Of a stretch of 64,000 nt of DNA, positions 35,082-44,507 are shown in pieces. Source of the DNA: Alphaproteobacteria bacterium. Lineage in GTDB: Bacteria; Pseudomonadota; Alphaproteobacteria; Micropepsales; Micropepsaceae. A program made the position numbers and the translations under genes. The stretch lies in assembly GCA_025350465.1 (NCBI GenBank), contig JANXXU010000042.1, forward strand, positions 1 to 64,000, written 5' to 3'. Under the pieces are notes generated by a model. The model saw only the letters and a list, made by a program, of their open reading frames with translations. It made no database searches and was not told the origin of the DNA. Position 1 is the first letter of the stretch, and each line of letters starts with the position of its first letter.

Positions 35082-36188
35082 ATGCGCAATCTCCTCGCCG
35101 ATATTTGGATGCGGTTGCGCGCCGGGCTTACGGCCGTTTGGGTATTCGTGCCGATCGCGCTCATTGCACTTTTGCTTGCCGGCTATACCTGGTGGTGGCA
35201 GCAAGTCGCGGACGGCGTGCGCTCAAGTGCCGGCCAATTCCAGATCGACCAGCGCGCGCAAGGGCGCGAAGCTCTGTGGGACGATCTCGATGTCAGCGGC
35301 TTTCCCTATCGCGTCGAGGCGCAATTCGACGCTCCACGCATCACGGCACCCGATCGGGGCTTCGCCTGGGACGGCAAATCCGTCGTGCTCGACGTTCAGC
35401 CCCTCAGGCCTCGTCATATCGGGCTGAACTTCCAGGGCCATCAGCATCTGCTCTACGCCAAAGACGGAAGGCTCATCGAAGGCGGCGCCGACGCGACCAA
35501 GGCGCTGGTCAGCATCGTTGCCGGGCCATCCGGCGCCGAAGAGGTCGGACTCGCTATCGAAGGGCTATCGGGCCAAGGCGATTGGGACGCGAGACACATC
35601 GAACTCGTCGTGCAAAATGCGACGGCAACTGCTCGCCTTGCGGACGAGGTGGTCGACGCCGCCACGCCTCCGATTGCACTCACGGCAACGTTGAACAATA
35701 TCGCCCTGCGCGGCGACCTCGCCTTACCGCTCGGCCCGACGATCACGCTTGTCGACCTGCAAGCACGTTTCAAATTCCCCGGCACGCCGGCGGAGGGGGC
35801 AAGCACAACCCTGCTCGCAGCATGGCGCGCCACGCACACGCCAATCGAGATCCTGAATTTCAATCTGGACTGGGGCGGCGTCACGCTGGTGGCACGTGGC
35901 GAACTCAAGCTCGACGCTCTCGCTCGGCCGGAAGGCAGATTGCAGCTCAAGATCGGCAATCATCGCCGGTTGCTCGAGGTACTGATTGCCGAGGGCTGGA
36001 TCAATCCTGAGGCGCAAACAGGCATTGCGGCGGCGCTCAACACACTTGCCTTCATGAGCGGCGATCCCGAGCGGCGCGTCGACGTCGCTGTCCGGTTCGT
36101 CGACGGCAGTGCCTATCTCGAGTTCTTTGGGCTGGTGCCGATTCGCGTCGGTCAGGTCGGCCCGCTCTTCGGTCCGATACAACACTAG
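35082..36188 (+). CDS. DUF2125 family protein
   Basis: A 368-residue protein started at ATG 35082. One N-terminal membrane helix (VFVPIALIALLLAGYTWWW) anchors a long beta-rich, presumably periplasmic domain. Repeated strand patterns (DDLDVSGFPYRVEAQFDAPR, HIGLNFQGHQHLLY, GELKLDALARPEGRLQLKIG) fit DUF2125, a family largely confined to alphaproteobacteria. The repeats are reminiscent of AsmA-like lipid-transfer proteins, but that is speculation. It follows nrdJ by 26 bp and converges on tyrC. No function is established. Confidence 0.85.
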   Translation: MRNLLADIWMRLRAGLTAVWVFVPIALIALLLAGYTWWWQQVADGVRSSAGQFQIDQRAQGREALWDDLDVSGFPYRVEAQFDAPRITAPDRGFAWDGKSVVLDVQPLRPRHIGLNFQGHQHLLYAKDGRLIEGGADATKALVSIVAGPSGAEEVGLAIEGLSGQGDWDARHIELVVQNATATARLADEVVDAATPPIALTATLNNIALRGDLALPLGPTITLVDLQARFKFPGTPAEGASTTLLAAWRATHTPIEILNFNLDWGGVTLVARGELKLDALARPEGRLQLKIGNHRRLLEVLIAEGWINPEAQTGIAAALNTLAFMSGDPERRVDVAVRFVDGSAYLEFFGLVPIRVGQVGPLFGPIQH

Positions 36189-36208
36189 CCAACACGGCCG
36201 GCTCCGGA

Positions 36209-37138
36209 TTAGGGCGTTTTCGTGTTGCGTCCGAAATTCGGCGCCGCGGTGTCTTGGCCGGCCGCGATGATCGAGCGGCGAATGGCGCGCGTGCGCGTGA
36301 AGAGCTCGAACAACATCTCGCCATCGCCCCAGCGGATGGCGCGTTGAAGGGCGGAAAGGTCTTCGGAGAACCGCCCTAGGACTTCGAGCACGGCCTCGCG
36401 ATTGTTCAAGAAAACGTCGCGCCACATCACCGGATCGGAGGCGGCGATGCGCGTGAAGTCGCGAAAGCCGCCGGCCGAGAACTTGATGATTTCGCCCTGG
36501 GTCACCTGCTCTAGATCGTCGGCGGTGCCGACAATATTGTAAGCGATCAAGTGCGGCAGATGGCTGGTGATCGCAAGCACGAGGTCGTGGTGTTTGGAAT
36601 CCATGACTTCGACACGCGAACCACAACCGCGCCAGAACTCGATGAGCGTCGACAGCGCCTGCTCATCCGTGCCGGGCACCGGCGTCAGAATGCACCAACG
36701 GCCGTCGAAGAGTTCGGCGAAGCCCGCGTCGGGTCCAGAATGCTCCGTCCCCGCAATCGGATGACCGGGGATGAAATGAACGCCTTCGGGAATATGTGGC
36801 CCCACGTCGCGGATCACGGCCGTCTTGACCGAACCGACGTCGCTGACGATCGCGCCCGGTTTGAGCGCCGGCCCAATCGCGGCGGCGGCGGCCTGGAGCG
36901 CGCCGACGGGCGTGCACAAAATCACGAGGTCGGCGCCGCGCGCCGCATCGGCGGCCTCCGCGTGCATCGAATCGCAGAAGCCGAGTTCCGCGGCGCGAGC
37001 GCGGGTTTCCGGCGAGCGGGCATGCCCGGCGATATGCGCGGCAAGTCCGCCGCGCCGCATTGCGTGAGCGAGCGAGCTGCCGATCAGGCCAACACCGATC
37101 AGTGCGACCTTGGTGAAGAGCGGCGCGGTGCGCGTCAT
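36209..37138 (-). CDS. tyrC: Prephenate/arogenate dehydrogenase
   Basis: A 309-residue NAD(P)-dependent dehydrogenase of tyrosine synthesis. ATG 37138 overlaps the hisC stop, deciding the start. The Rossmann motif is [16 protein letters not shown]. The family blocks [42 protein letters not shown] and [21 protein letters not shown] are all present, including the catalytic His of SHLPH. Whether it prefers prephenate or arogenate is not decided by the sequence. It is the last gene of the chorismate mutase-hisC-tyrC operon. Confidence 0.94.
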   Translation of the reverse strand: MTRTAPLFTKVALIGVGLIGSSLAHAMRRGGLAAHIAGHARSPETRARAAELGFCDSMHAEAADAARGADLVILCTPVGALQAAAAAIGPALKPGAIVSDVGSVKTAVIRDVGPHIPEGVHFIPGHPIAGTEHSGPDAGFAELFDGRWCILTPVPGTDEQALSTLIEFWRGCGSRVEVMDSKHHDLVLAITSHLPHLIAYNIVGTADDLEQVTQGEIIKFSAGGFRDFTRIAASDPVMWRDVFLNNREAVLEVLGRFSEDLSALQRAIRWGDGEMLFELFTRTRAIRRSIIAAGQDTAAPNFGRNTKTP

Positions 37139-38229
37139 TTCGCCCTCATGAAATCTTCGAGCGCGGCGGCGACCAAGCGGTTGGCTTCCTCGGTTCCGAC
37201 CGACAGACGCAAACAAAGCGGCAAGCCATAAGCAGCAACGCCGCGCAGGATCAAACCGCGCTGCAACAAGAACGCATCGGCCTTGGCGGCGGTCTTTGGT
37301 CCGTCCTTAGGAAACTCGATCATCAAAAAATTGCACACGCTCGGATAAACCTTGAGGCCCGTCGCCGCGATGCGGTCGCGCAGCCAACTCAGCCATTTCG
37401 CGTTGTGCGCCGCCGACATTTCCAAATGCGCGGTGTCGCGAATGGCTGCGACAGCGGCTTGCTGACCCGGGATGCTGACATTGAACGGGCCGCGTACGCG
37501 GTTCAACGCGTCGACGACCGCGAGGGGCGCGTAAGCCCAGCCGATACGCAATCCGGCAAGACCGTGAATCTTCGAGAACGTGCGCGTCATCACCGTGTTC
37601 GGTGTCGTCGCCACGAGTTCAATGCCGCTCTCGTAGTCGTTGCGACTGACATACTCCGAATAAGCCGCGTCGAGCACGAGCAGGCAATGCTCCGGCAGTC
37701 CGTTGCGCAAGCGGCGAACTTCGGATGAGGGAATGTAGGAGCCCGTCGGGTTGTTCGGGTTGGCGATATAAACGAGCTTCGTGCGCGGGGTGACCGCCGC
37801 AAGAAGCGCGTCGACATCAGTCGCATAGTCGCGCTCCGCCGCCGCCACCGGCGTCGCGCCAGCCGCGAGCGCCGCGATTTTGTAAACGAGAAACCCATGC
37901 TCGGTGTACAAAACCTCATCGCCCGAGCCCGCATACGCCAGTGCCAAGAGATGCAAGAGTTCGTCGGAGCCGTTGCCGCAAACAATTCTGTCGGCATTGA
38001 GGCCCATCACTTCGCCGATCGCATGACGTAGGATCGACGAGGAGCCCTCCGGATAAAGATGCAGTTGCGAGGCCGCGGCGTTGAAGGCCTCGACGGCCTT
38101 GGGGCTTGGACCGAGCGGCGATTCGTTCGCCGAGAGCTTGAAGATACGCGCCGCGCCCGCCGCCTTCGCCCGGCCGCCGACATAGGGCGCGATGTCGAGA
38201 ATTCCCGCAACGGGCTGCGGTAGCGTCAT
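37135..38229 (-). CDS. hisC: Histidinol-phosphate / aromatic aminotransferase
   Basis: A 364-residue PLP-dependent class I/II aminotransferase. It contains [18 protein letters not shown] (substrate Asn-Glu-x-Pro-Leu-Gly motif), [17 protein letters not shown] (phosphate loop), [19 protein letters not shown] and the PLP-Lys motif [18 protein letters not shown]. Sandwiched between chorismate mutase and tyrC with 4-bp overlaps on both sides, it probably works mainly as an aromatic aminotransferase, converting prephenate or hydroxyphenylpyruvate, though HisC function in histidine synthesis is possible too. Confidence 0.94.
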   Translation of the reverse strand: MTLPQPVAGILDIAPYVGGRAKAAGAARIFKLSANESPLGPSPKAVEAFNAAASQLHLYPEGSSSILRHAIGEVMGLNADRIVCGNGSDELLHLLALAYAGSGDEVLYTEHGFLVYKIAALAAGATPVAAAERDYATDVDALLAAVTPRTKLVYIANPNNPTGSYIPSSEVRRLRNGLPEHCLLVLDAAYSEYVSRNDYESGIELVATTPNTVMTRTFSKIHGLAGLRIGWAYAPLAVVDALNRVRGPFNVSIPGQQAAVAAIRDTAHLEMSAAHNAKWLSWLRDRIAATGLKVYPSVCNFLMIEFPKDGPKTAAKADAFLLQRGLILRGVAAYGLPLCLRLSVGTEEANRLVAAALEDFMRAK

Positions 38230-39074
38230 GGCTTCGTTCCGCCGCCGAAGACAACGGGATTGGCGAAGGCGCCGACGAGTGCAATGTCTGCGATCTCGTC
38301 ACCGCTGTGGGCCATCAGTGCATTGAGACGGGCGTCCGACACGGTCAGAAAGCCGGCGACTTCCACCAAAAAACGCCGTGGCGCTTGGGCCGGCTGATCG
38401 TGCCCCATCGCAACGACGTGCGCGTCGAGCGTGGCTGTTTTCATCAGTTGCGCGAGGCGCGTGCGGCTCATCTCGCTGCGCAAGAACACGGCGACCAACG
38501 TCGTGTCTTCGCCCGAAGCCGTCACGGGCACAGATGCCAATGCATATGCCGGGCGGAAGCGAACCGCCAAGCCATCATCCTGAAAGAACGGGAGCTTAGC
38601 GAAGATGCGCGGACCCACGCCGTTCGGTGGCGCCAAATTCGACCACCAGCCGGGTTGACCATCATCACTTTGAGGGGCAGGCACGACGCCGATCGCATGG
38701 CGATCTTCGGCCAAGGCCTGCACGACCATCGAGGAGGTCGGATAGACAGTCATCGGCATCGCCGAACCGAACTGAGCGCGCGCCAATTCACAAACCTCGC
38801 GCTCCGTGTCGGCAACATGCAGCGACACCGGACCATGCTGGCGCAAGGTCGCGCCAAGCATCTCGCGCCAAATCCGCAACCCAACGCTGGGGGCGACGGG
38901 CCCACGCCAAGCCCGCGCCAAGGCGCGCATCGTTTGGGCTTCGCGCGCCGGATCGAGAGCGGACATGGACGCGGCGCCGAGAGCCAGACGGCGCAACACC
39001 ACGTCGAACAATTCGGTGTCGAGCGCATCGGCTTGGCGGTGCAACTCATCGAGCGGGGTAATTGTTTCAGTCAT
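38226..39074 (-). CDS. Chorismate mutase (AroQ-type) with C-terminal extension
   Basis: A 282-residue protein. The N-terminal 80 or so residues form a chorismate mutase-like all-helical unit ([29 protein letters not shown], then [17 protein letters not shown]). The rest ([46 protein letters not shown]) resembles a periplasmic-binding or prephenate dehydratase-like fold, as in alphaproteobacterial chorismate mutases of this length. Its stop overlaps the hisC start by 4 bp, which supports a role in phenylalanine/tyrosine synthesis. The enzymatic activity is an inference from operon context and weak domain similarity. Confidence 0.78.
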   Translation of the reverse strand: MTETITPLDELHRQADALDTELFDVVLRRLALGAASMSALDPAREAQTMRALARAWRGPVAPSVGLRIWREMLGATLRQHGPVSLHVADTEREVCELARAQFGSAMPMTVYPTSSMVVQALAEDRHAIGVVPAPQSDDGQPGWWSNLAPPNGVGPRIFAKLPFFQDDGLAVRFRPAYALASVPVTASGEDTTLVAVFLRSEMSRTRLAQLMKTATLDAHVVAMGHDQPAQAPRRFLVEVAGFLTVSDARLNALMAHSGDEIADIALVGAFANPVVFGGGTKP

Positions 39075-39242
39075 CAATCAATGGCTTGGCGGCAAGAGCA
39101 CGAGGCGGAAGGCCCCGGGCAAGCGCGGCTATACTTAAGGGATCGCGCCCGGTCCTAGCAAAGAAAACGTTGACTTATGGTCACCTGCGACCCTCAATCG
39201 CGGCCCAATTTTGGGACACGCAGCAGATCGCCCAAGACGACG

Positions 39243-40430
39243 ATGTCGACACTCTTTCAACCGCTGACAGCGCTCTCGGGCCTCCCCGCCGACGCGATCG
39301 GTGACGTTATCACGTTCGGTAACGACCAGCCGCTCACGCTCGACTCGGGCGCAGAAATCAAACCGTTAACGGTGGCGTGGAAGACCTACGGCACGCTCAA
39401 CGCGCAGAAATCGAATGCGTTTCTCTTGTGCCACGCCCTGACCCTCGACCAATACGCCGCCGGTACGCATCCCGTCACCGGCAAACCCGGTTGGTGGAGT
39501 TCTATGGTGGGACCAGGACTCCCGATCGACACGGATCGCTTCTTCGTGATCTGCATCAATGTCGTCGGCGGCTGCATGGGATCTTCAGGCCCGCACGAAG
39601 TCGATCCGGCGACCGGGAAGCCGTACGGCTTGAATTTCCCCGTTATCACGGTGCGCGACATGGTGCGCGCGCAAGCGATGCTGCTCGATCATTTGGGTAT
39701 CAAAAGCTTGTTCTGCGTGGCCGGTGGCTCGATGGGCGGCATGCAGGTTCTGCAGTGGGCGGCGAGCTATCCCGAGCGTGTGTTCTCAGCGCTGCCGATT
39801 GCTACAGCCGCCCGACACTCGGCTCAAAACATCGCGTTCCACGAAGTGGGCCGCCAAGCGATCATGGCCGACCCCGACTGGCAAGGTGGCGACTACCTGA
39901 TCAAGGGCACGACGCCGCGCAAGGGCTTGGCCGTGGCGCGCATGGCGGCGCACATCACTTATTTGTCCGAGGCGGCGCTGCATCGCAAATTCGGGCGCAC
40001 ACTGCAGGATCGTGAAGCACTGTCCTACCGCTTCGACGCAGACTTTCAGGTGGAAAGCTATTTGCGCCATCAAGGCGCGATGTTCGTCGAACGCTTCGAC
40101 GCCAACGCATATCTCTACATCACCCGCGCGATGGATTATTTCGATCTTGCGGCCGACTATGGCGGTTCGCTGGCGCAAGCGTTTCGCGGTTCGAAAACCC
40201 GCTTTTGCGTCGTCTCGTTTACTTCCGATTGGCTCTTTCCGACGCCTGAAAGCAAAAAGATCGTGCACGCCCTGAACGCCGGCGGCGCCAACGTGAGCTT
40301 CGTCGAGTTCGACACCGACAAGGGCCACGACGCATTCCTGCTCGATGTCCCGGAAATGTTCGCGACGCTACGCGGTTTCATCGGCGCTGCGGCGCAAGCA
40401 CGCGGGCTGAATGCCAAGGCGGACGCGTGA
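39243..40430 (+). CDS. metX: Homoserine O-acetyltransferase (MetX family)
   Basis: A 395-residue alpha/beta hydrolase-fold acyltransferase. It O-acylates homoserine, the first committed step of methionine synthesis. The nucleophile is S163 in [13 protein letters not shown]; the acid is in FTSDWLFPT and the His in [10 protein letters not shown]. The [24 protein letters not shown] and [11 protein letters not shown] blocks are characteristic. ATG 39243 was chosen over an upstream ATG because the family N-terminus starts here. It is coupled to metW by a one-base overlap. No SAM riboswitch was recognised in the gap to the chorismate mutase gene. Confidence 0.95.
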   Translation: MSTLFQPLTALSGLPADAIGDVITFGNDQPLTLDSGAEIKPLTVAWKTYGTLNAQKSNAFLLCHALTLDQYAAGTHPVTGKPGWWSSMVGPGLPIDTDRFFVICINVVGGCMGSSGPHEVDPATGKPYGLNFPVITVRDMVRAQAMLLDHLGIKSLFCVAGGSMGGMQVLQWAASYPERVFSALPIATAARHSAQNIAFHEVGRQAIMADPDWQGGDYLIKGTTPRKGLAVARMAAHITYLSEAALHRKFGRTLQDREALSYRFDADFQVESYLRHQGAMFVERFDANAYLYITRAMDYFDLAADYGGSLAQAFRGSKTRFCVVSFTSDWLFPTPESKKIVHALNAGGANVSFVEFDTDKGHDAFLLDVPEMFATLRGFIGAAAQARGLNAKADA

Positions 40431-41053
40431 TGCTCGTGCGAGCGCCGGCGCTCCGCCCCGAACTCGTCCGGATCGCCGACATGGTGGAACCATCGTCACG
40501 TGTGCTGGACGTCGGTTGCGGCGACGGCGCCTTGCTTGAGTATTTGGCGCGCACCAAAAACGTCGACGCGCGCGGCATCGAACTCAGCCAAGCGGGTGTG
40601 AATGCGTCGGTCGCGCACGGACTCTCCGTCATCCAAGGCGACGCCGACACGGACCTTGTCGAATACCCCTCGCGCGCGTTCGATTTCGTCATCTTGAGCC
40701 AGACTATTCAGGCGACGCGTCAGCCGAAACTCGTGCTCGAACAGCTTTTGCGCATCGGTCGTTTCGTGATCGTATCGTTTCCCAATTTCGGTTTTTGGAA
40801 AGTGCGGTTGAAACTGGCACTCAGCGGGCGCATGCCGATCACCGGAACATTGACGCATCCTTGGCACGAAACGCCGAACATCCATTTGTGTACGATCGCG
40901 GACTTCGTTGCGCTTGCGCGCGAACTGGATGCGCGCATCGACCGGGCGCTCGCCGTCGACGAGAGCGGCGACGTGCGGGCGCTCTCGGTTCCCGGCTACT
41001 GGGACAATCTCACCGCGGAAGGTGCAATTTTTCTTTTGTCACGCACCGCGTGA
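40430..41053 (+). CDS. metW: MetW
   Basis: A 207-residue SAM-fold protein that partners MetX in methionine synthesis in many proteobacteria. The motif I is VLDVGCGDGALLEYL and the family block DFVILSQTIQATRQPKLVLEQLLRIG is highly typical. NFGFWKVRLKLALSGRMP and LTHPWHETPNIHLCTIADF follow. The ATG 40430 overlaps the metX stop (TGATG). The last 44 bp overlap the 3' end of the convergent methyltransferase gene. Confidence 0.95.
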   Translation: MLVRAPALRPELVRIADMVEPSSRVLDVGCGDGALLEYLARTKNVDARGIELSQAGVNASVAHGLSVIQGDADTDLVEYPSRAFDFVILSQTIQATRQPKLVLEQLLRIGRFVIVSFPNFGFWKVRLKLALSGRMPITGTLTHPWHETPNIHLCTIADFVALARELDARIDRALAVDESGDVRALSVPGYWDNLTAEGAIFLLSRTA

Positions 41054-41774
41054 CGGCACCGCTGGGCACGAGAATCGGCTTGGCGCGAACACGACGCCGT
41101 GCACCGCCTTCCGGTGCCAGGGCATAAACCTGCTTTGTCGCTTCGGCGACCAGGACGCCCGAAAAGCGCGGCCAAAGGCGCGCGCCAACGGCCTCCCAAC
41201 GCGCGCCGTCGCGCAGCAGCTGGCGCGTGCCGAACGGAGGAAAATAAAGGCAATTGGTGAATGCCAGCGGCGTGAACAGCGAGTCGGTGAGCAAGCGGTG
41301 AAGCTGGGCGCGCGAGAACGGCGTTCCATGCCCGAAGGGCGTCATTTCGAATTGCGCCCATAAGCTTGCGCGGTTCGGCGCGATTACGATCAAACGCCCG
41401 TTGCCCGCAAGAACCCGCCATACTTGACGCAAAAGCGGACGCAGCGACTCTGACGTTTCGAGCACATGGGCCAGAATGACCCGATCGATGCTGGCGTCGG
41501 CCAACGGCAATTCCGCTTCGTCGACCAAAGCCGCCAAGCCGCCGGCCTCCGGCGGCCAGGCGATGACGCCTTGCTGAGCGGGCATCAACGCCAAGACGCG
41601 ATCCGCTTCGGCTTGAAGCGGGCGCAGATAGGGCGTCGCATAGCCCAAACCCAACACGGACTGGCCGCGAACCGAGGGCCATAATTCGCGTATGCGCTTG
41701 CGGATCGATCGGCGCGCGATCTGGCCGAGCTGCAAATCGTAGAAGCCTTTGAGATCGCTGACGTCGAGGTGCAT
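41010..41774 (-). CDS. Class I SAM-dependent methyltransferase
   Basis: A 254-residue protein started at ATG 41774 (MHLDVSDLKGFYDLQLGQ). The SAM-binding motif I is SVLGLGYATPYLRPL, followed by the acidic motif post-I region and the DRVILAHVLETSESLRPLLRQVWRVLAGNGRLIVIAPN block typical of class I methyltransferases (UbiE-like motif). The C-terminal 90 residues, with FTNCLYFPPFGTRQLLRD, belong to a group found next to metXW or gloB in alphaproteobacteria. The substrate is unknown. It overlaps metW convergently and may be co-transcribed with the OlsB-like gene 19 bp upstream. Confidence 0.85.
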   Translation of the reverse strand: MHLDVSDLKGFYDLQLGQIARRSIRKRIRELWPSVRGQSVLGLGYATPYLRPLQAEADRVLALMPAQQGVIAWPPEAGGLAALVDEAELPLADASIDRVILAHVLETSESLRPLLRQVWRVLAGNGRLIVIAPNRASLWAQFEMTPFGHGTPFSRAQLHRLLTDSLFTPLAFTNCLYFPPFGTRQLLRDGARWEAVGARLWPRFSGVLVAEATKQVYALAPEGGARRRVRAKPILVPSGAVTRCVTKEKLHLPR

Positions 41775-41793
41775 GGGGCGCTTACCGGCTGCC

Positions 41794-42603
41794 TCAAGCG
41801 GCGCCGGCAACTTTCTTTTTCAAATGTCTTAGCCACCGCGGGTTGGCGCCGGCAACGGGAAGGTAGACGAACACATCGGTCGTGCCGAATTGATGATCGA
41901 TGACCGCGCCGTCGCCAATGGAAGATTCCATGCGGATGTAACCCTTGATCAACGGCGGCAAAGATCGCAACGCCTCAGCCGTGTCGATTTCTTCCTTCGC
42001 CATCAAATTCATCGGCACATAGCGGTCAGGCAGGGCGCGAACACGCTCGGGCTCGGTCGTCATGTGGAAATGGTGGAGATAAGAAAGCTGCAAGGCCAGT
42101 GCCTTCGGATCGGTCCCGGGCAACGAAGCGCAGCCGAACATCAGCGCGATATCGTAGCGCAAGAGATAAACAAGCAATCCGCGCCACAGGAGTTGCATCG
42201 TCGGCCCAGTGCGGTACGGCTTGAGGACACAAGACCGGCCGAGCTCCAGGAGCTTTTGACCCGCCCGCACACGCAACATCGCCGAAATGTCGTACTCGCC
42301 GGCAGTATAGAACCCCTTGCTTCGCGCCGCGCCCTCGCTCGTCATTAGGCGGTAGGTGGCGACGATCTTGCCGCCGTCCTCGTGGTCAACAACCAGCAAG
42401 TGTTCGCACATCGGGTCGTACTCGTCGAAATCACGGCCGCTCGCGGCCACTTCCGGCGACGGCCGCGCGCTCATCTCGCGATAGAAAATCTCATAGCGCA
42501 GGCGTTGTGCTTCCTCCACCTCGCGCGCACTCGTCGCTAGACGCACCTCGAGCGCGCCGGAGCGATCAAGCGTTGCGTCTTCATTCGAGTTTAAACTGGT
42601 CAA
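41794..42603 (-). CDS. OlsB-like N-acyltransferase (GNAT fold)
   Basis: A 269-residue acyltransferase of the ornithine N-acyltransferase/hemolysin-like group. Features are LEVRLATSAREVEEAQRLRYEIFYREM at the start, EYDPMCEHLLVVD, the KLLELGRSCVLKPYR block with the GNAT acyl donor site, and MFGCASLPGTDPKALALQLSYLHH. OlsB transfers a 3-hydroxyacyl chain from acyl-ACP to ornithine, giving lyso-ornithine lipid, a phosphorus-free membrane lipid. PlsC at 31.8 kb might act as the second acyltransferase. Whether ornithine or another amino acid is the acceptor cannot be told from sequence. Confidence 0.82.
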   Translation of the reverse strand: MTSLNSNEDATLDRSGALEVRLATSAREVEEAQRLRYEIFYREMSARPSPEVAASGRDFDEYDPMCEHLLVVDHEDGGKIVATYRLMTSEGAARSKGFYTAGEYDISAMLRVRAGQKLLELGRSCVLKPYRTGPTMQLLWRGLLVYLLRYDIALMFGCASLPGTDPKALALQLSYLHHFHMTTEPERVRALPDRYVPMNLMAKEEIDTAEALRSLPPLIKGYIRMESSIGDGAVIDHQFGTTDVFVYLPVAGANPRWLRHLKKKVAGAA

Positions 42604-42862
42604 AATCCGCCTCGTGCGGTGCGATCGTCTAGGCGTTGGATCGAGCGCCGGAAGGGCCCGGCAGAGCGATACGTCCGTGCGGTCGTCAGTCTACGGGAGG
42701 CGGTGAATCATGGCAATTCGGGCCGCACCGGCGGTGCCGTCAATGACTTATTGCCAATTGCACCATAAGACTTGCGACGATGTCGTTGGCTAGACACAGT
42801 TACCTCTGCCTGCACAAGTTTGCAGGCGATTCGGGGCGTGCGGCTCGTTAGGGAATTTGCCG

Positions 42863-44506
42863 ATGACGGAAACCGCCGCGCAAAACCTCCCACAGCGCAA
42901 GCGCACAAATTGGGGCGCCATCGTCACGAACCGCAAGACGGCCGCGATGCTCGGTTTTGGCTTTGCGTCGGGAATGCCGTACGTCCTGGTCACCGGAACG
43001 CTTACTGCATGGTTCACTCAGGCCAAGATCGACCTCTCGACCATTGGTGTGCTGTCTTGGATCGGCCTTGCCTACGCCTTCAAGTTCCTGTGGTCGCCAA
43101 TGCTGAACACGACGCTGCCCATCACGGGCACGTGGCTTGGCCAGCGGCGCGGCTGGATCATCGTCTGCCAGTTGATCATCACGCTCGCGATCTTTCTCGT
43201 TTCGTTCACAGATCCGTCTACAGGCCTGGGCGTGCTCACGCTTGTCGCTGCGGTCGTGGCGTTTGCCTCCGCAACACAGGACATCGCAATCGATGCTTGG
43301 CGCATCGAAGTGGCCGACGAAGATGCGCCGCTCGATTTGCTATCGGCGATCTATCAACTGGGATACCGTCTGGCATCGCTCGTTGGCGGCGCCGGCGCAT
43401 TGATCCTCACGCAATACACGTCTTGGCCGGTGACGTTTGCCACCGCGGCGATCGCTATGGGTTTGACGATCCTGGCGACACTTGGGGCGCCTGAGCCTGC
43501 GGCAACCCGCGTTTTAGGCGCTAAAGCGCCGCGAACGGGGGACTCGCGCATACGGCTTCTTTCGGTTGCCATCGTCGTCGCCGCGTGGGGATGGGCCGGC
43601 TTCGCGCTCATCTCGTTCATGATCACAGCCGTAACCACCGTTCCTCCTCCAAGCGCAAAGGCTTTCACCGCTTTCTATGGTCCGTTGATCGTGGCGGCAA
43701 CGGTGCTGCTGCCTTGCGCATTGTCGGCGTGGATTGCTCGCGGCGGCACGCTGAGCAAAGGTGATTGGCTGATGCTCGGCTCCGGCGCGCAAGGGATCGC
43801 CGATCGTCTTTACAGCGGCATCGTCGAGCCCCTGGTCGAATTGATGTCGAGACTGGGCGTTAGCTCGATCTTGGTGGTGCTGTTGATCCTGACCTATCAG
43901 ATCACCTATTCGGTTTGGGCGCCATTCGCTTATCCGTTCTATATCGGCGCCCTCGGCTTCTCGCTGGCTGAAGTCGGCTTTGCTTCGAAGATCATCGGTG
44001 TGATCATGACGATCGCGGGTATCGGCGTCTGCGCATTCTTCCTCGTGCGTTTCGGCCGAATGGCGACAATGATGGTTGGCGCAGTTGCCGCGGCAATGGC
44101 CAACCTGTTGTTCGCCGATTTGGCAAACGGCGGCGCCAACATCGACGCCTTTTTGTCCTTCACAATGCTCGATCATTTCCTTGCCTTTTTCGGACTCGAC
44201 GCACGCATGGCAAGACTCGTCACGGCGATCGCCGGCGACAACATCGCCACTGGCTTTGCGAGCGCTGCCTTTGTCGCCTATCTCTCGTCCCTTGCAAGCA
44301 AGATGCACGGCGCGGTGCAGTTCGCCGTCTTCACTTCGCTGACACTGTTGGTGGGCACGCTGGGGCGCGGTGCGCTCGGCGACTTGATCAAGGAGCAGGG
44401 CTACGCGAACATGTTCCAGTTCGCGGCGATGCTCGGCCTGATCTCGATCTTTTTCGTTGCGCTTGAGTGGTACCGGCAATACCGGCACGAACACGCGGCG
44501 ATTTAG
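42863..44506 (+). CDS. AmpG-like MFS transporter
   Basis: A 547-residue polytopic membrane protein with about 12-14 helices, started at ATG 42863 (MTETAAQNLP). The N-terminal pattern MLGFGFASGMPYVLVTGTLTAWF, then YAFKFLWSPML, GQRRGWIIVCQL and the ASATQDIAIDAWRIEV motif are characteristic of AmpG permeases that import GlcNAc-anhydro-muropeptides for recycling. A central loop (VLGAKAPRTGDSR) and a long C-terminal half also match. The preceding 259-bp gap (42604-42862) shows no gene; it contains short inverted repeats but nothing identifiable. It converges on the hybrid kinase with a 1-bp gap. Confidence 0.87.
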   Translation: MTETAAQNLPQRKRTNWGAIVTNRKTAAMLGFGFASGMPYVLVTGTLTAWFTQAKIDLSTIGVLSWIGLAYAFKFLWSPMLNTTLPITGTWLGQRRGWIIVCQLIITLAIFLVSFTDPSTGLGVLTLVAAVVAFASATQDIAIDAWRIEVADEDAPLDLLSAIYQLGYRLASLVGGAGALILTQYTSWPVTFATAAIAMGLTILATLGAPEPAATRVLGAKAPRTGDSRIRLLSVAIVVAAWGWAGFALISFMITAVTTVPPPSAKAFTAFYGPLIVAATVLLPCALSAWIARGGTLSKGDWLMLGSGAQGIADRLYSGIVEPLVELMSRLGVSSILVVLLILTYQITYSVWAPFAYPFYIGALGFSLAEVGFASKIIGVIMTIAGIGVCAFFLVRFGRMATMMVGAVAAAMANLLFADLANGGANIDAFLSFTMLDHFLAFFGLDARMARLVTAIAGDNIATGFASAAFVAYLSSLASKMHGAVQFAVFTSLTLLVGTLGRGALGDLIKEQGYANMFQFAAMLGLISIFFVALEWYRQYRHEHAAI

Positions 44507-44507
44507 C

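Noticed and set aside
39075-39242. SAM riboswitch upstream of metX
   Set aside because: No SAM-I, SAM-II or SAM/SAH consensus core was recognised in the 168-bp gap.
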